DNA from: Hordeum vulgare subsp. vulgare
Taxonomy: Eukaryota > Streptophyta > Magnoliopsida > Poales > Poaceae
Assembly (NCBI RefSeq): GCF_904849725.1
Contig: NC_058520.1
Span: 348,499,670 to 348,563,669 of the forward strand
Direction: 5' to 3'
Length of the DNA: 64,000 bases
Shown here: one piece after another, positions 1 through 11,435 of the stretch
Layout of the letters: each line of letters begins with the position of its first letter
Numbering within the stretch: the first letter of the stretch is position 1
Notes under the pieces: model-generated
Told to the model about the DNA's origin: nothing
The model's input: only the letters and a program-made list of their open reading frames with translations
The model's database searches: none
Translations under genes and position numbers: made by a program

Positions 1-28
1 CATGCTAACTGCTCGCAATTTCCCAATG

Positions 29-878
29 CTACTGAGTCGGGTATTCTGATATCCCGGTCATTGTGTGCACTATGACCTGGCTTGGTGGAGGTTGCCCATC
101 CTCTGGGTGTATACTACCGATTAGGTGTGTGCCAACGTGATGTTGACTTGTAATTCTTGATTCAGAGGCCTTGATATCCTTGCTTGCGAGAAGCTGAATC
201 CTGATGAATTTTTTCCATACATCTCCCCTGTTGCTTTTAGTGGGGAGTGGAGTGGATTTTGTAGGTACCTCCACTCTTTCAAGCGTACTTTTGCAAGATC
301 GCAGGATTGTGTGAACCTTCATAGTCAGTAAATGAATCTCGCGCGTTATTTGCAATGTGTTGCAAATCTTCTCAATGCATGGTTCACATCTTTGAGTACA
401 TGGATTTGAGGCACAAATGTGTTGAACATTCCAATAATTTCCTCGCATTCTTTATGTCCCAATAATGCGTGGAAATGTTCCTCAGTGAATCAGCATACTA
501 GCCTTGAATAACTCTTTATGTGAGGGGCTTGAGGTATTGGCAAAAATACAGGTATTCCTCACATAGATCCCAAATATAGTTGACGGGCCAATGATGTATT
601 CTGGGTTGGTGATATTAGTATACAACCGAATTACCGCAGCTTGGAACTACTTGGTGGATTTGAGTGTAAGAAAGGTAGAGGGGAATAATATTATGCAGTT
701 TGGTCATGAGCATGTAACACCGCATGACTCCAACGTATAGTTGGTAAGTTGCAATTTCAAAGTAAAGATCATGCAATGAGCTTAATTCTTTGGATATGAT
801 TCTACCAAACCATTTTGAGTCTAGACATTTGGACAAATTGCTAAACATCAATCCGAGGGCCATAGAGAAGGCACTCAA
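29..878 (-). pseudogene. Unrecognised degenerate coding remnant
   Basis: Two open stretches on the minus strand (878-615, 87 codons; 448-29, 139 codons) are separated by about 170 bases with stops. Their composition is mixed and protein-like: the upper part is hydrophobic, the lower part ends in a Pro/Gln/Thr-rich tail (QPPPSQV). I recognise no domain or catalytic motif. No splice signals clearly join the two parts. It could be the decayed end of a transposon or captured host gene, or chance open frame. A protein search of both pieces against plant transposases would decide. Confidence is low. Confidence 0.2.
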
Positions 879-3140
879 GAAATTTTTTGCAATGTTATCC
901 GTTCAATTTTCTTGAAATTGATGTCAGGATCGCGATTCTGAATCGGACCGAAGCTCCGTTGCTAGGATCGTGAATCGTAGAATCTTAACTATCAGGATCG
1001 TAGAAACATAGATACTATGAGAAAAATCATAGAATCAGAGGGGCTAGTTTGGATCGTAAGATCGTAAGATTCTAAGACTTGAGTCACGATTCTGAAAACT
1101 TTGGAGCCAATTGTTTCGTGTGAATAAATCACACTCGAGACCATCATATAGATGTGTGTGTTTTAACAATGGAATACGTGAATAGTGTTGTGAATGGATT
1201 GGAAGAACCACTCACCTCGACATGATGCATTCAAGGAGTCTGAGTGGTTAAGCATAGACTTTAAAGTGTGTGAGCCTTAAAATTTGCCTCCCTCCGTTAC
1301 ATATAGTGCACACAAAATCCAAATATTGTTAGAATTTAGTATCATAATAATCATAAACCAATGGAATTGCTGACAGTTTCGATTACAAACCAATGTCTAG
1401 ATGACCAAGGCGAGTATGTCAAGTTTGTCATATATAAGACATTTAGGAAAACTATCTTGGACACAACATATGCTACGGGCTTTGTAGTATGTGTACTACA
1501 ATCTAGATGTTACATAGAGAATGTGCTTTCCATATCTGAGGCATGTGGTAAAGAGAACATTTTCTCTTTGTTGTCATCATGAGTTTCACTATGAAAACTG
1601 TTTTGACGGATATCTCCATAGTTTAGTAGGGTATGAGTTAAACCGGGAAGTAATAAAACATCCTGACATTACTCGAGTACCCACATGGATAGTAAATATG
1701 ACTCGAGTTGAGCTAACAAATACCTCATCCCGTATAGTGATTTTAGATATCTCCTTTCTCTCAACGAGAGTGGAAACATTTCACTTCCCCATGTATATAG
1801 TTCGTGGTGCATATGTCCACAAGGCACATATCATCTTTCGTTAGTTTAACCCCCGTAGAAATCTATATATAGACATGAAGATTTTTAATAGAAAATCACT
1901 GTCAAATATATAGAATACATACAAATGTATTTGTACTGAAGTGCTGATACAATATACTGTGATATACTAGATATGCTGACAACAATTCTTATGTTGTTGT
2001 TACAATATCTTAAATGGACATAAATTATATTGATAACTCAGGAGAGCGAGAGACTAGTCAAAGTCTTTAAACATGTTAGTTGAGTCATGTTCAACCATCA
2101 CGTTCTCCGTGCCCAAAGGGACCGTGACTACTGGACAACCATGTTGTTGCATGTTTATAGAAGATCATGCAAATAGTTGACTTCCTTAGTGTTTTCACAT
2201 TGGAGGTTGAAGTGAGCTTCAAACCTTTGCCCTCGAGGTTCACTGTGTCTCATGAATTGCAGGTACAAAATGATGAGATGCAGATATCTGAATGAATATA
2301 ATGCCCTATGATGTATAAGATGATATTTTTTTGTTAGCACTGGGATTCCGACCAGACATGAATACCGCGGTCTTGGATTGCACACATTATCTCATGAGAC
2401 ACAAGAGCAATCATGATGTCCATTCTCAAGTAGGTTAGTGATGACCATTCAGGGTGAATGCCTCAAATTCTCTAGCCATCAGTTACGAGAGATAATTAAT
2501 TTATTATTAGTAAATTAAAGACCATCATGTTAGTGTTGTAATGAATTTTGCAAAAATTAATGGGTATTTCAAGAAGTTAGCTTGAAACCATTAGTATGAA
2601 TCTCAAATTGCTAAGTATGATGATTCGAAGATAATCTTTAAAATGGAGTAGATCTTGCAGCACTAAGGAGTATAATCTCATGAAATCAGTAAATACTCAA
2701 TCGTAATGCCTTATGTCTTGACTTAGTTAAATATGTGGGACGACACTTTGTAAAGCAATCATGTTGTCAAAGTGACAAAATGCAGGCTTTAACAGTAGTG
2801 GTGATAATCTGCAAAGCACTAGATCTACACACTACCTTGTGATCCGAAAACATCAATTTGAAAAAGAACACTTAGAATTTTGCATATCAATTCTTGCTCG
2901 TTTCAAGCCAAAGGCTCGATTAAAACGAATTGACTTTTATTTGCAAGAAATTGAAAATATCAATTGCAAATAACGGATGTAAATAATCTCGACATGTAGA
3001 ATAACATGGAAATTTATTACATCCCAGTTTATTCTGGAGTGCAAAGTAATCTACATGTATTTAATAGGGTCTAAAACAAGTAAGTTACACTGCTAGAACT
3101 GCTATTAGAATACTAGGGTGCTAGAAAGCTGAATACCATA
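879..3140. other. Unclassified intergenic DNA
   Basis: No gene is supported here. About 940-1090 is a low-complexity patch built from variants of GATCGTAGAATC. A Stowaway-like terminus (CTCCCTCCG) lies at 1288, but no matching inverted end was found nearby. Overlapping short frames at 1361-1844 have no recognisable domain and are probably chance. Confidence 0.4.
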
Positions 3141-4265
3141 GACTTGCACACTCTTATCAGTATAGTAGCTCATGCATGACTACGTGAGTTGCACAGATGC
3201 GTTGGTACAGTCGCAGACGCACAACCATGGAGTTGCACATTCGCATCTGTATAGTCTCACCCACACGACCAAATTGATGCACACATTCATCCGTATAGTC
3301 GCACACATGCGACCATAGTGGTGAACGCTCTTGTCAATATAGTAGCTCTCGCACGACTGTGTGAGTTGCACACACGTGACGATATAGTAACACATGCACA
3401 CCCACAGAGATGCACACTCTTGTTGGCGTAGTAGCTCACTCATGGCCACTGACTTGCACACTCTTGTCCGCATAGTTGCAAACGTACGGTTCGGGGCATC
3501 AAAACACTTGTCTACATAGTCTCACACATGTGGCATCAGAATTGCACACTCTCGTCTATATAGTCGCACACACAAGATCGCAAAGTTGTCCACTCTCGTC
3601 GGTGTTGTAGCTCACACATGGTTATGGAGTTGCACATGCATGACGACATAGTCACATATGCATGATCATGGAGCTACACACTCTCATTGGTGTAGTAGGT
3701 CACGTACAGTCACCGAGTAGCACACTCTTGTCAGCATAGTCGTATACATGTGGCAGTGGAGTTGCACACCCTCATTCATATAGTCGCATACACACGGACG
3801 CAGAATTGCATACTCTCGTTCGCACAGGTGTTCACTCTAATTGGTTGCAGGAGTTACACAAGCGGGGTGGAGTAGTTGATCTTGCACGATTGTAGAGCAC
3901 ACCCTGGTGGACACAATTGCTCATGAACGGGTTGCAGATTTTCACACTCTTTTCCAATTGTTTTCTCTCACAAGGTTGTGGAGTTGCGCACTCTCGCTGG
4001 CATGGTAGCTCATGCACGACCGTGGGAGTTGCACGCGCACGATGACATAGTCGACACATTGGTGACCACTGAGTTGCACTATTTCATCAACATAGTTGCT
4101 CACACACGAGAAGCGGTAGTTGCACACGCGTGGGTCAGTAGTTCCTCACCCATGATTGCATAGTTGCACTCCCTGATCGACGTAGTTGCTCATGCACGTA
4201 TCATGCAGTTCCACACTCTCGTCGGATAGTTTCTCACGCACGGTTATGGATTTGCACATGCATGA
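3141..4265. repeat. Degenerate 44-bp minisatellite
   Basis: About 25 head-to-tail units, most of them 44 bases long, can be lined up by eye. Each begins GAGTTGCACACTCT and contains CATAGT(A/C)GCTCACACATG. Units at roughly 3400, 3440 and 3760 are exactly 44 long. Substitutions are frequent, and one stretch near 3835-3985 is irregular. The short open frames on both strands here simply read through the repeat. There are no spacers of unrelated sequence, so it is not a CRISPR-like array. Confidence 0.75.
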
Positions 4266-4384
4266 CAACTACCACGCAGTTGGCCCGGGCAGCAGACGAA
4301 GCTGCACATCTCACTGGTAGGGGATAATTTGGAGTGGAGGCATCATTAATGAAAAATAAATGTCCATCGGTAGGGGGTACAGTT

Positions 4385-5105
4385 GCACATTGACTGTCAC
4401 TTAGTTGCACATTGATTGCTAGACAGTTGTACCAAACAAGGACTAAATTGCACACAAAAAATTTCATTGAAACATATCCATGCAGGATATAGTTTCTAAG
4501 AGCACGACACAAGGATTCCTACGGTGAAAGTGGATCTTTAGTCCGATATCGAGTCAAAAGTTACGCGAAAATCCGAATTAATGTGTTCACACCGTATCGC
4601 ATCAATGAAAACAATACATCCACAAGTAGAAAGAAAGTTGCACACTGACTCTCAATGAGTTGTACATCGACGCTAGACAGTTGCACCAAATGGAAAATAA
4701 ATTGCACACACAAAAGTTTGTCGGAACATACCTATATGAGATATAGTTTTGAAGATTATGCCAAGAGCATTCCAATGGTGGAAGAAGATCATAATTTTGT
4801 TGTTCGAGTCAACATTTACGACTTTTTTCTTTTAAGTGGAAACCAAATTAAATGAGTTTACACGTGTATGTGTCAACAAAAACTACACGCTTATCACTAG
4901 AGATAAAGATACACATCGAATGTCATCCAGTTACACATCGTCCACTTGAGAGTTGCACTAAACAGGGATTAAATTACACACACAAAATTCATTCGAACAT
5001 ACCCATGAGGGATCTATTTTCGAGGAGCATGTCATAATGGTTCCAACAGTCAAAGCGGATCTTAATTCCAACATGCGGTTTAAAAGTTAAGGCTTTTTAA
5101 AAATT
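4385..5105. repeat. Three diverged copies of a ~265-bp repeat
   Basis: The sequence around GCTAGACAGTTGCACCAAA at about 4418 recurs near 4671 and, more diverged, near 4943. Each copy is followed by AAATTGCACACA, a CATACCCATG-like stretch and then GTGGATCTTAATTCC-like sequence. The period is about 255-270 bases. The copies begin where the 44-bp minisatellite ends and share its GTTGCACA word. I cannot assign a family. Confidence 0.6.
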
Positions 5106-6270
5106 TGAAGAACCCAAAATAAATTCGTTCGCACCTATTCATGTGGTTCCTATTGCAATTCTTTCTCTTTTACTCTTTATGTTGTACTAACTTTCCTAAT
5201 ATTGATTAGAAGAGACAAATTATTTCGTAATATAGATTACCAGGGACCAAATATTTCCTTTTTTGGTCGGCGACTCCCATGTGCTAGGGAGCATGCGACC
5301 ACTCCATAGACACATCTATAAATAGTAGACGCAACTCTAGGTGCCCTCCTTTTAGGCAGTCCATCGTATTTCTCCTTGGTTCGATTCTTATGTATGGAAA
5401 AATGCGGATCATTTAGCCAAGCAAGAGAGTAACGTGGAATACCTTCCTGATTCCTCAAACCAACCTGAATACTTCGTCGGATTGCCAATATCCCAACATG
5501 GAAAAGTTTCACTTGGTTAGGATGAATCTATTCAGCAAAAGAAACCAAGTTTTCTCCATGGTACATCTCCAATTTCTCAATCTAGTCCACATGTATTCAG
5601 GCACACATTCAACAAATTCATCGCACTCATTTATTGTTTTTCAAATTTCTTGGACCAGTAGCTTCACATCATCGATCGACACAATATCCATGTTGAGATT
5701 TTTCTGTTCCGAGCAGTTGGATCATCAAGTTAAACTCAATCTACATTAGATCCGTCTAAATCTCGAAGACAGAGCACTTTCAACGATCTTCTAGCGAAAC
5801 CGAAGATGTTCCTGTGTTCCATATAACGGGGCTCAACTACAAACATGATCTGTTCCAAACAGATGTTTGTTAACTACAAATTCAATTCACAGGCTCGGCG
5901 TATGACTTTTCTGGCAAAATTTATTTTTCTTCTAGTTCATCAATGATAGATCATCTATATTATTGACCCAGGTCAATGAGCTTCATAGCTACACCTTGTG
6001 AGTAAATTGAAGTGATAATTGTTGTGCCAATGAGATATTACTTCTTCATCGCATACGAGGCAAGTTGCACTTTTGATTATGCTCATCCTATATCTTACTA
6101 TGCGTGTGCATGACTCTTACACTTTGCTATATGTTTGGTGTCATTCTTATATTTCTCGTCACCATGTGTGTGTCCTGTTTGCATAGTTTAATTGCATACT
6201 TGGATTTGCTATGGTGAAATGGTTTTGTATCGAGTGTTTCAGGAAAGTGGTGAGTGTTTATAGTTGTAGG
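5106..6270. other. Unclassified intergenic DNA
   Basis: No gene, repeat or element end is recognised. Short frames at 5237-5512 (minus) and 5498-5749 (plus) show no domain and no partner sequence elsewhere in the window. Confidence 0.35.
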
Positions 6271-6520
6271 CTTGGGACTTTTTATTATGTGAATGTTTGT
6301 TGACAAAGCGCTCTACTGTCCCTAGGGAATGGGCCATTGACAGAGCAGACTTGACAAAGTGCTCTACTGTCCCTAGGGAATGGACCATTGACAAAGCGCT
6401 CTACTGTCCCTAGTTTTGGGACTTTTTACCAGGTAAATGTGTCATGATTGAGCACTCTATTGTCTCTAGAGAATGTGTGATTCATTAGGTGAATGTGTTG
6501 ATGGCTAAGCACTTTTTGGA
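6271..6520. repeat. Short tandem repeat, ~37-51-bp and larger units
   Basis: TGACAAAGCGCTCTACTGTC starts at 6301, 6352 (one change) and 6389. The first two are followed by CCTAGGGAATGG. A more diverged relative (ATTGAGCACTCTATTGTCTC) lies near 6449. GGGACTTTTTA also recurs at about 6275 and 6418, so the unit may once have been longer. Confidence 0.65.
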
Positions 6521-6780
6521 GTCCGCATGCAATGCGTCATCGACTGACCACACTTGGTACATCTTGAAGATCTTTTTCATCTCATCCTATGATTCTGAGG
6601 GTTCTCATGTGCGGCTAATTCGGATATGATAATTATTTGTATGACAAATGTGCGTGAGTAGACCTTAACAACGGAGGTAGGTGAAGTTAGTTTTATGCCA
6701 AACCATACTTGAGTGTTTTGTTTGTCATACCTTGTTTGCGGAAGTAGATTTGCTACGTCATTGTGTGTCATTTGCCAATA

Positions 6781-7121
6781 AATTCATTGTATTGACCCTT
6801 ATGACTACAAATTATCATGTTGCGGGATATTCACATGATCGGTGAGATACGTAGGGTCGCGAGTATTCACTCTGCATTTTCGCAAGTGAGAATTGATGGG
6901 ACTCGACATTTATTTATGCTACATTTTCGTTTTTGTTATTGAGTAAATCTAGTTGGGTGCTATGATATTGTAATAATTCATTAATTCTAGGTCATACCTT
7001 GTAGTAAATGATGCACTTGTTACTTTGATATTTTTATGTACTATGTGTTCTAGCGAATCGATCGAGGGATTAGTATAGTAAGAACGGAGACATCAAATTT
7101 TATCAGGTTCGGGTCGTTACA
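6781..7121 (-). mobile_element. Possible LTR start of a minus-strand retrotransposon
   Basis: On the minus strand the sequence begins TGTAACGACCCG at 7121, which has the form of a gypsy LTR 5' end. It interrupts a fragment related to element C (7122-7375). The other LTR end, primer site and target duplication were not found, so the left limit given is arbitrary. Confidence 0.25.
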
Positions 7122-7375
7122 GGAAATGCAATGATAGGTAGGAATGGTGGCTATTTTTAGTAAGATATAAGGAGGTTTATGTGTGTAAGCGCCTATCGTA
7201 TCATTGGGTTTAGATGCACTGACAAAGTTTGCACCGACTCTCAAGGTGAGAAAGGGGCAATTGATACTTGTGATCTGCGTTACGTTTTCCATGAAGGGGT
7301 ACGGGTGATGCAACACAACATAGGTAAGTATTTCCCTGAGTAGAGAACCAAGGTAGTTCGTATCAATAGGACTAA
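7122..7375 (-). mobile_element. Inverted fragment of an element C relative
   Basis: The reverse complement of 7288-7373 matches the LTR tail of element C at about 8800-8919, for example the CAGGGAAATACTTACC word. The reverse complement of 7122-7275 matches the 3' internal region of C at about 62685-62825. In this fragment the LTR tail joins the 3' internal part directly, so it is a rearranged remnant of an older copy. C appears to have inserted into it in the opposite orientation at 7375/7376. Confidence 0.5.
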
Positions 7376-8919
7376 TGATATGTCTCCAACATATCTATAA
7401 TTTTGGATTGTTCCATGCTATTATGTTATCATTTTAGAACATTTTTATGTACTTACCTACCAATTTATATCTTTTTAGCACTAACCTGTTGACCGAGTGC
7501 CGAGTGCGAGTTGTTGTTTTCTGTGTGTTTTTCCACTTTTCACGTTTTCTTTACCAAATGAAGTCCAATTGACCTAAAACTTTTTGTGAATTTTTCTGGA
7601 CCAAAACAAGATCGTAGAGCATCGGAAGGAAGCGGGAGGGTGCACGAGGGCTCCACAAGCCAACAGGGTGCGCACTAGGAGGTGGGGGGGCTGATGGCTT
7701 TTGGCCCCCTCGTGGCTCTCCCATCTACCCTAAAAACATCGAGGGAGGTTCGGAAACATTTTTTACGCCACCTTAAGTCTCTCTTCCAACGGGAGGCCAT
7801 CTAGATCTCTGTTTCGGGACTCTGTCAGAGGGGGGATCAATCACAGATGGATTCTTCATCAACCGTGTTGCCCTCATGATGATGTGTGAGTAGTTCACCA
7901 CAGACCTACGGGTCCATACCCAATACCTAGAGGGAAATCTATTTCTCTTTGATCTTCAATGCAATGATCATCGCATCTTGGCTTTAATCCATATGATGTA
8001 ACTCTTCTGTACGGTGCATTTGTTGGAATCCGATGAATTGTGGGTTTACGTTCAAATTATTCATGATAAATATTTGAGTCTCCTGGGATATATAATATTG
8101 TTCTTATGTGCATGATTATGATAGCTTCGTAATTCTCTCTGATATATTGTAATAGTTTGGCCAACTAGATTGGTATTTCTTCGGTGAGAGAGGCGCGATG
8201 TAGTAGGTTCAACGTGGCGAGTTTCTATATCCCAGTGATAGAAGGGGACAAGTTGCATCTTTGTGTTGCTGCTACTAAGGGTAAAATGATGGGGTTTATT
8301 CATATTGGTTGATTTGACTTTGTTTACATCATGTCATCTTACTCCAAGCATTACTTCAGTTGTCATGAACTTAATACATATAGAGGCAAGCATAGAAGCG
8401 CTCTTGAAGTGAAGTAATGGTAATATGTGTGCAGGTAGGAGTCAGCCTCTTTGTTTATAGATGTGATGCCTATATTTACGTGATCATTGCCGTGAAAATT
8501 GCATAACTATCCGCTCTTCTATCAATTTCCCAACAATAATTTCTTTACCCACCGTGTGCTATTTTCATGAGTGATGCCATTAGGGAAAACGGTTTCTGCC
8601 CGGGTCTATTCAGAACACATTTTTTAAACCTCCAATACCTTGCTGCCAATTATTTACATCTATTTTATTTTGCATTTAAAAATTATCTAGACACCTCATT
8701 TGCTTCCAAATAACGAGACCAAGGGGATTGACAACCCTCTTGTCCGTGTTGGGTGCAAGTTGTTTGTTCTTTTGTGTGTAGACGCTGAAGACGGTTGTGG
8801 TTGATATTCCTATTGGTTCAATAAACCTTGGTTTCATAACTGAGGGAAATACTTACCCGCATTGTGCTACGATAACCCGTTCCTCTTCATGGAAAGCCCA
8901 ACACAGATCACAAGTATCA
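7376..8919 (+). mobile_element. 5' LTR of outer gypsy element C (Sabrina/WHAM-like)
   Basis: The LTR runs from TGATATGTCTCC to AAGTATCA, about 1544 bases. A primer site follows 14 bases later. The start and the tail closely resemble the LTR ends I know from the Triticeae gypsy families Sabrina and WHAM. The family name comes from memory and is tentative. CpG positions expected in this LTR (ACGTCTCC, AACGTATC) read ATGTCTCC and AACATATC here, the pattern left by deamination of methylated CpG. The 3' LTR is not in the window. Confidence 0.7.
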
Positions 8920-8933
8920 CCAACAAGGATTTC

Positions 8934-8951
8934 TGGCACCATTGCCGGGGA
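8934..8951 (+). other. Primer binding site of C, tRNA-Asp type, decayed
   Basis: TGGCACCATTGCCGGGGA differs at two positions from the complement of the tRNA-Asp 3' end, TGGCGCCGTTGCCGGGGA. Both changes are CpG to CpA. It lies where reverse transcription would start, just after the 5' LTR. Confidence 0.75.
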
Positions 8952-9085
8952 ATATTATCACCAACTACCAAGTAACCCTGCACAAAATTTCATTCACTTG
9001 TTCCTCTTTTTATATCCTTGTATATTTTATTTGTCTCACAAAAAATACAAAAATATTTACCTTTGCTTGTCGTTAGTTCGAAGTC

Positions 9086-9772
9086 ATGGATAGTTCTTCT
9101 TTTGTTCACATTACCCCCAATAATGATGTTGTCAATTTTAAACAAAGGGGGGGGGAGAAAGTGTGAAAGATGCTTGGTATAGGATTTGCTATGCTCAAAA
9201 TAAAGCAATTAATAAGCTACCCACCACTACCTTGCTTGACAATTTCTATGTTGGTGTAACCACTTGGTATTGGTTTGTCCTTGACACTATCACTGGTGGG
9301 AACTTTTTGATGTGTCACACTTTGGATGCCTATAATTCCATTGAGAATCTTATGGGATGAGAACCAATTATGATTAATTACAACAATTTAAACTTGTAAC
9401 ATGTGATGCAAATGCTTGATGCTATTGACAGGAAAATGATTACTATTGAACCCATTGAGGAGTTAAAAAAAATTGCATAACCATATCACTAAATTTGGGT
9501 CACGAGTAGAGATGACTTTGAAAACTTTGAAGGATAATGAAGATATTATTAATGAAAGGGTAGAACAAGGTCGGAGTAGAATTGATAAAATGTAGGAGGT
9601 GATTTACAAGGTGGGTTCCGCCTTTACACCATCTAAAACTAATGATGTTACTTCTCTAAGCAAGAGTCCTAAATTTATTCACATTCCTAAGAGCGTTAGT
9701 ACACCTCCTACCAAAAGAAACGAAGATCTTAAAATGATTAGTGTTCACCCTGACTTTATAAACCTGATAAAA
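9086..9772 (+). pseudogene. Gag-like remnant of element C, copy 1
   Basis: The frame opens with MDSSSFVHITP at 9086 and continues through stops as DAWYRICYAQNKA, NFYVGVTTWYWFVLDT and GGNFLMCHTLDA. It then becomes a charged segment around IEPIEELKK and RVEMTLKTLKDNEDI. The order and wording match the first ORF of Sabrina/WHAM-type gypsy elements. In-frame stops near 9165, 9358 and 9592 and a longer A-run near 9470 break it. It ends abruptly where element A begins at 9773. An almost identical copy lies at 23594-24279. There is no protease or polymerase of C in the window. Confidence 0.55.
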
Positions 9773-10543
9773 TGTAACAGCCCCAATACAATACCTTCCC
9801 CCTTTTGTACATCATTCTTGTATGGCAACCTTGTTATGTTTTACGAGAGGTGGAATAAGTTTGATCTTGCCTTCATCATCTGTTGCATCATGGCATCACG
9901 CATAACATCATTGATCTTTTGCTTGTGTTGCACCTTGGTGTCTGAGTGTGAGTGCAATGTGTGAAGTGGCATGTGTTTGTGTTATGATTGGGTACAACAA
10001 GATCCAACTCAAAACCCCCTTGTTGAACCATACCTCTTAAACCCCTTCCTTCTTTTATTCTGTGGCAGATTTAGAAGTTTCTGTTTTGCCTCCATAAAAA
10101 TGTTCCTCCCCTCCTAAAATTCATCTTGTTAATTGTGGTGTTCAACACCCTCTTGTTTGATTTTAGTTTCCTTTTGGTTTTAATTAAAACAAAGCCCCAT
10201 TTTTAAATAAGAGGAATTTATTTTTGCTCATCTAAAATTCCCTACTTATTTTTAGCAATACTAGCAAGATTTTAGAAGACCAAAGATATTTTTATCTTAT
10301 TAAACACCTTTTTCTTTTAGCCTTCGTAATTTATTCAAACCTCTGTTATTTTTTATTTGCAAAGCGTTTTAACTCAGAGAGAGATAGAGCCGGCCCATGT
10401 CCTGTTTGTTTTGGCCAAGGCCTGGCTGGCGATGCCTTTTCTGCCTCTTCTCGTGCGTCAGCAGTGTACGACCTCCATAGCCACCGCACATCAAACTTTC
10501 CCCTCTATCTACGGCTAGAAACTTGAGGGTGGAGCTATAAACC
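9773..10543 (+). mobile_element. Truncated 5' LTR of gypsy element A, copy 1
   Basis: It begins TGTAACAGCCCCAATAC, matching the start of the complete A LTR at 33447. It follows that LTR for about 770 bases and stops at GAGCTATAAACC, where gag sequence begins. About 4.2 kb of LTR, the primer site, the leader and the gag N-terminus have been deleted. The five bases before it are ATAAA. No matching duplication was seen on the other side of A. Confidence 0.8.
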
Positions 10544-11435
10544 AGCCAAAGTCATGCACCTCCTATGACCGGCCATTTAATGTGGGTGACTGGCTCCATG
10601 ACATGAACAGACACTTTGAGTGCAGTAATGTCAGACCTGAGGACTTTGTCAAGTTTGTGGCTTTGCAACCCATGGGGCAGGCAGCAGAATGCTGGCAACA
10701 ATTGAAAGATTCCAGATGCGGCAGAGTGATCAGCTGGGATGATTTCTATAGGGATTTCAAAGCTCACTATATTCCAGCAATTTTTGTGAAAGAGATGCGT
10801 GAGAATTTCACACGCTTGAAGCAAGGGAGTTTGTCTGTCTACAACTACAATGTGGACTTCCAGGATCTCGTTCGTTATTCTAAGCAAGACATTCCAGATC
10901 TGAAGAGCAAGATTTATCAGTTTCGTGGTGGTCTGAAGGAAGACTTCAGCTGGCCTTGCCTTGCATGATCCCACTGAGTTCGACCTGTTCTACAACTTGG
11001 CTCTTAGGGTTGAGTCAGCCTTGCTCAAAGTTGAGAACTCAAGGAAGCATTTCAGAGACTCCAGTTCCCCTGCCTCAACTCAGGTTGTTCCGAAGCAACA
11101 TAAATACTTGGTTTCTCCTCCTCCTCAGCGGCCTCAGCAGTTCAAGCAGTTTGGTGGTCGTGGTTCTTCCCAACCACCCAACCCAACTTTCCAGCAGAAG
11201 TATCAGCAACACAAGCAAGGAATTCCTCAACCTCAATTTCGTCCACTGTCAGAGGTGACTTGTCACAAGTGTTGTCAGAAGGGTCACTACTCTAACAAGT
11301 GTACAAGCAAGAACCGTCTTCTGCCTCCTCCTCCAATTAGGCCTCTAAGCAATGCAATGGTGAAGCATAATCCGAGGACAACAAGGGTGCACATAGTGAA
11401 TGCATCTGAAGTACAGAACTCCTCAGATGTGATCA
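10544..11435 (+). pseudogene. gag: gag of element A, copy 1 (N-terminus deleted)
   Basis: This is the capsid/nucleocapsid part of a Ty3/gypsy gag. Visible parts are the retrotransposon gag core (DRPFNVGDWLHDMNRHFECS ... FRGGLKEDF), a Gln/Pro-rich linker and a zinc knuckle CHKCCQKGHYSNKC near 11268-11310. A single-base frameshift near 10960 separates the core from the linker. The same frameshift is present in copy 2, so it is older than the duplication. The frame is cut at 11431-11435 (GATCA) by insertion of element B. The protease that should follow is found only after the second copy, at 30096. Confidence 0.8.

Noticed and set aside
1288..1296. Stowaway MITE terminus (CTCCCTCCG)
   Set aside because: No inverted partner and no TA duplication was found within several hundred bases.
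3141..4265. Possible CRISPR-like or tRNA-like array
   Set aside because: The whole unit is repeated, with no unique spacers. The organism is a plant, and no box A/B spacing is present.
9163..9964. Pairs of identical frames (9163-9360 with 23671-23868; 9599-9964 with 24106-24471) as a duplicated host gene
   Set aside because: They are the C gag-like remnant and the start of the A LTR inside the 14.5-kb duplication.
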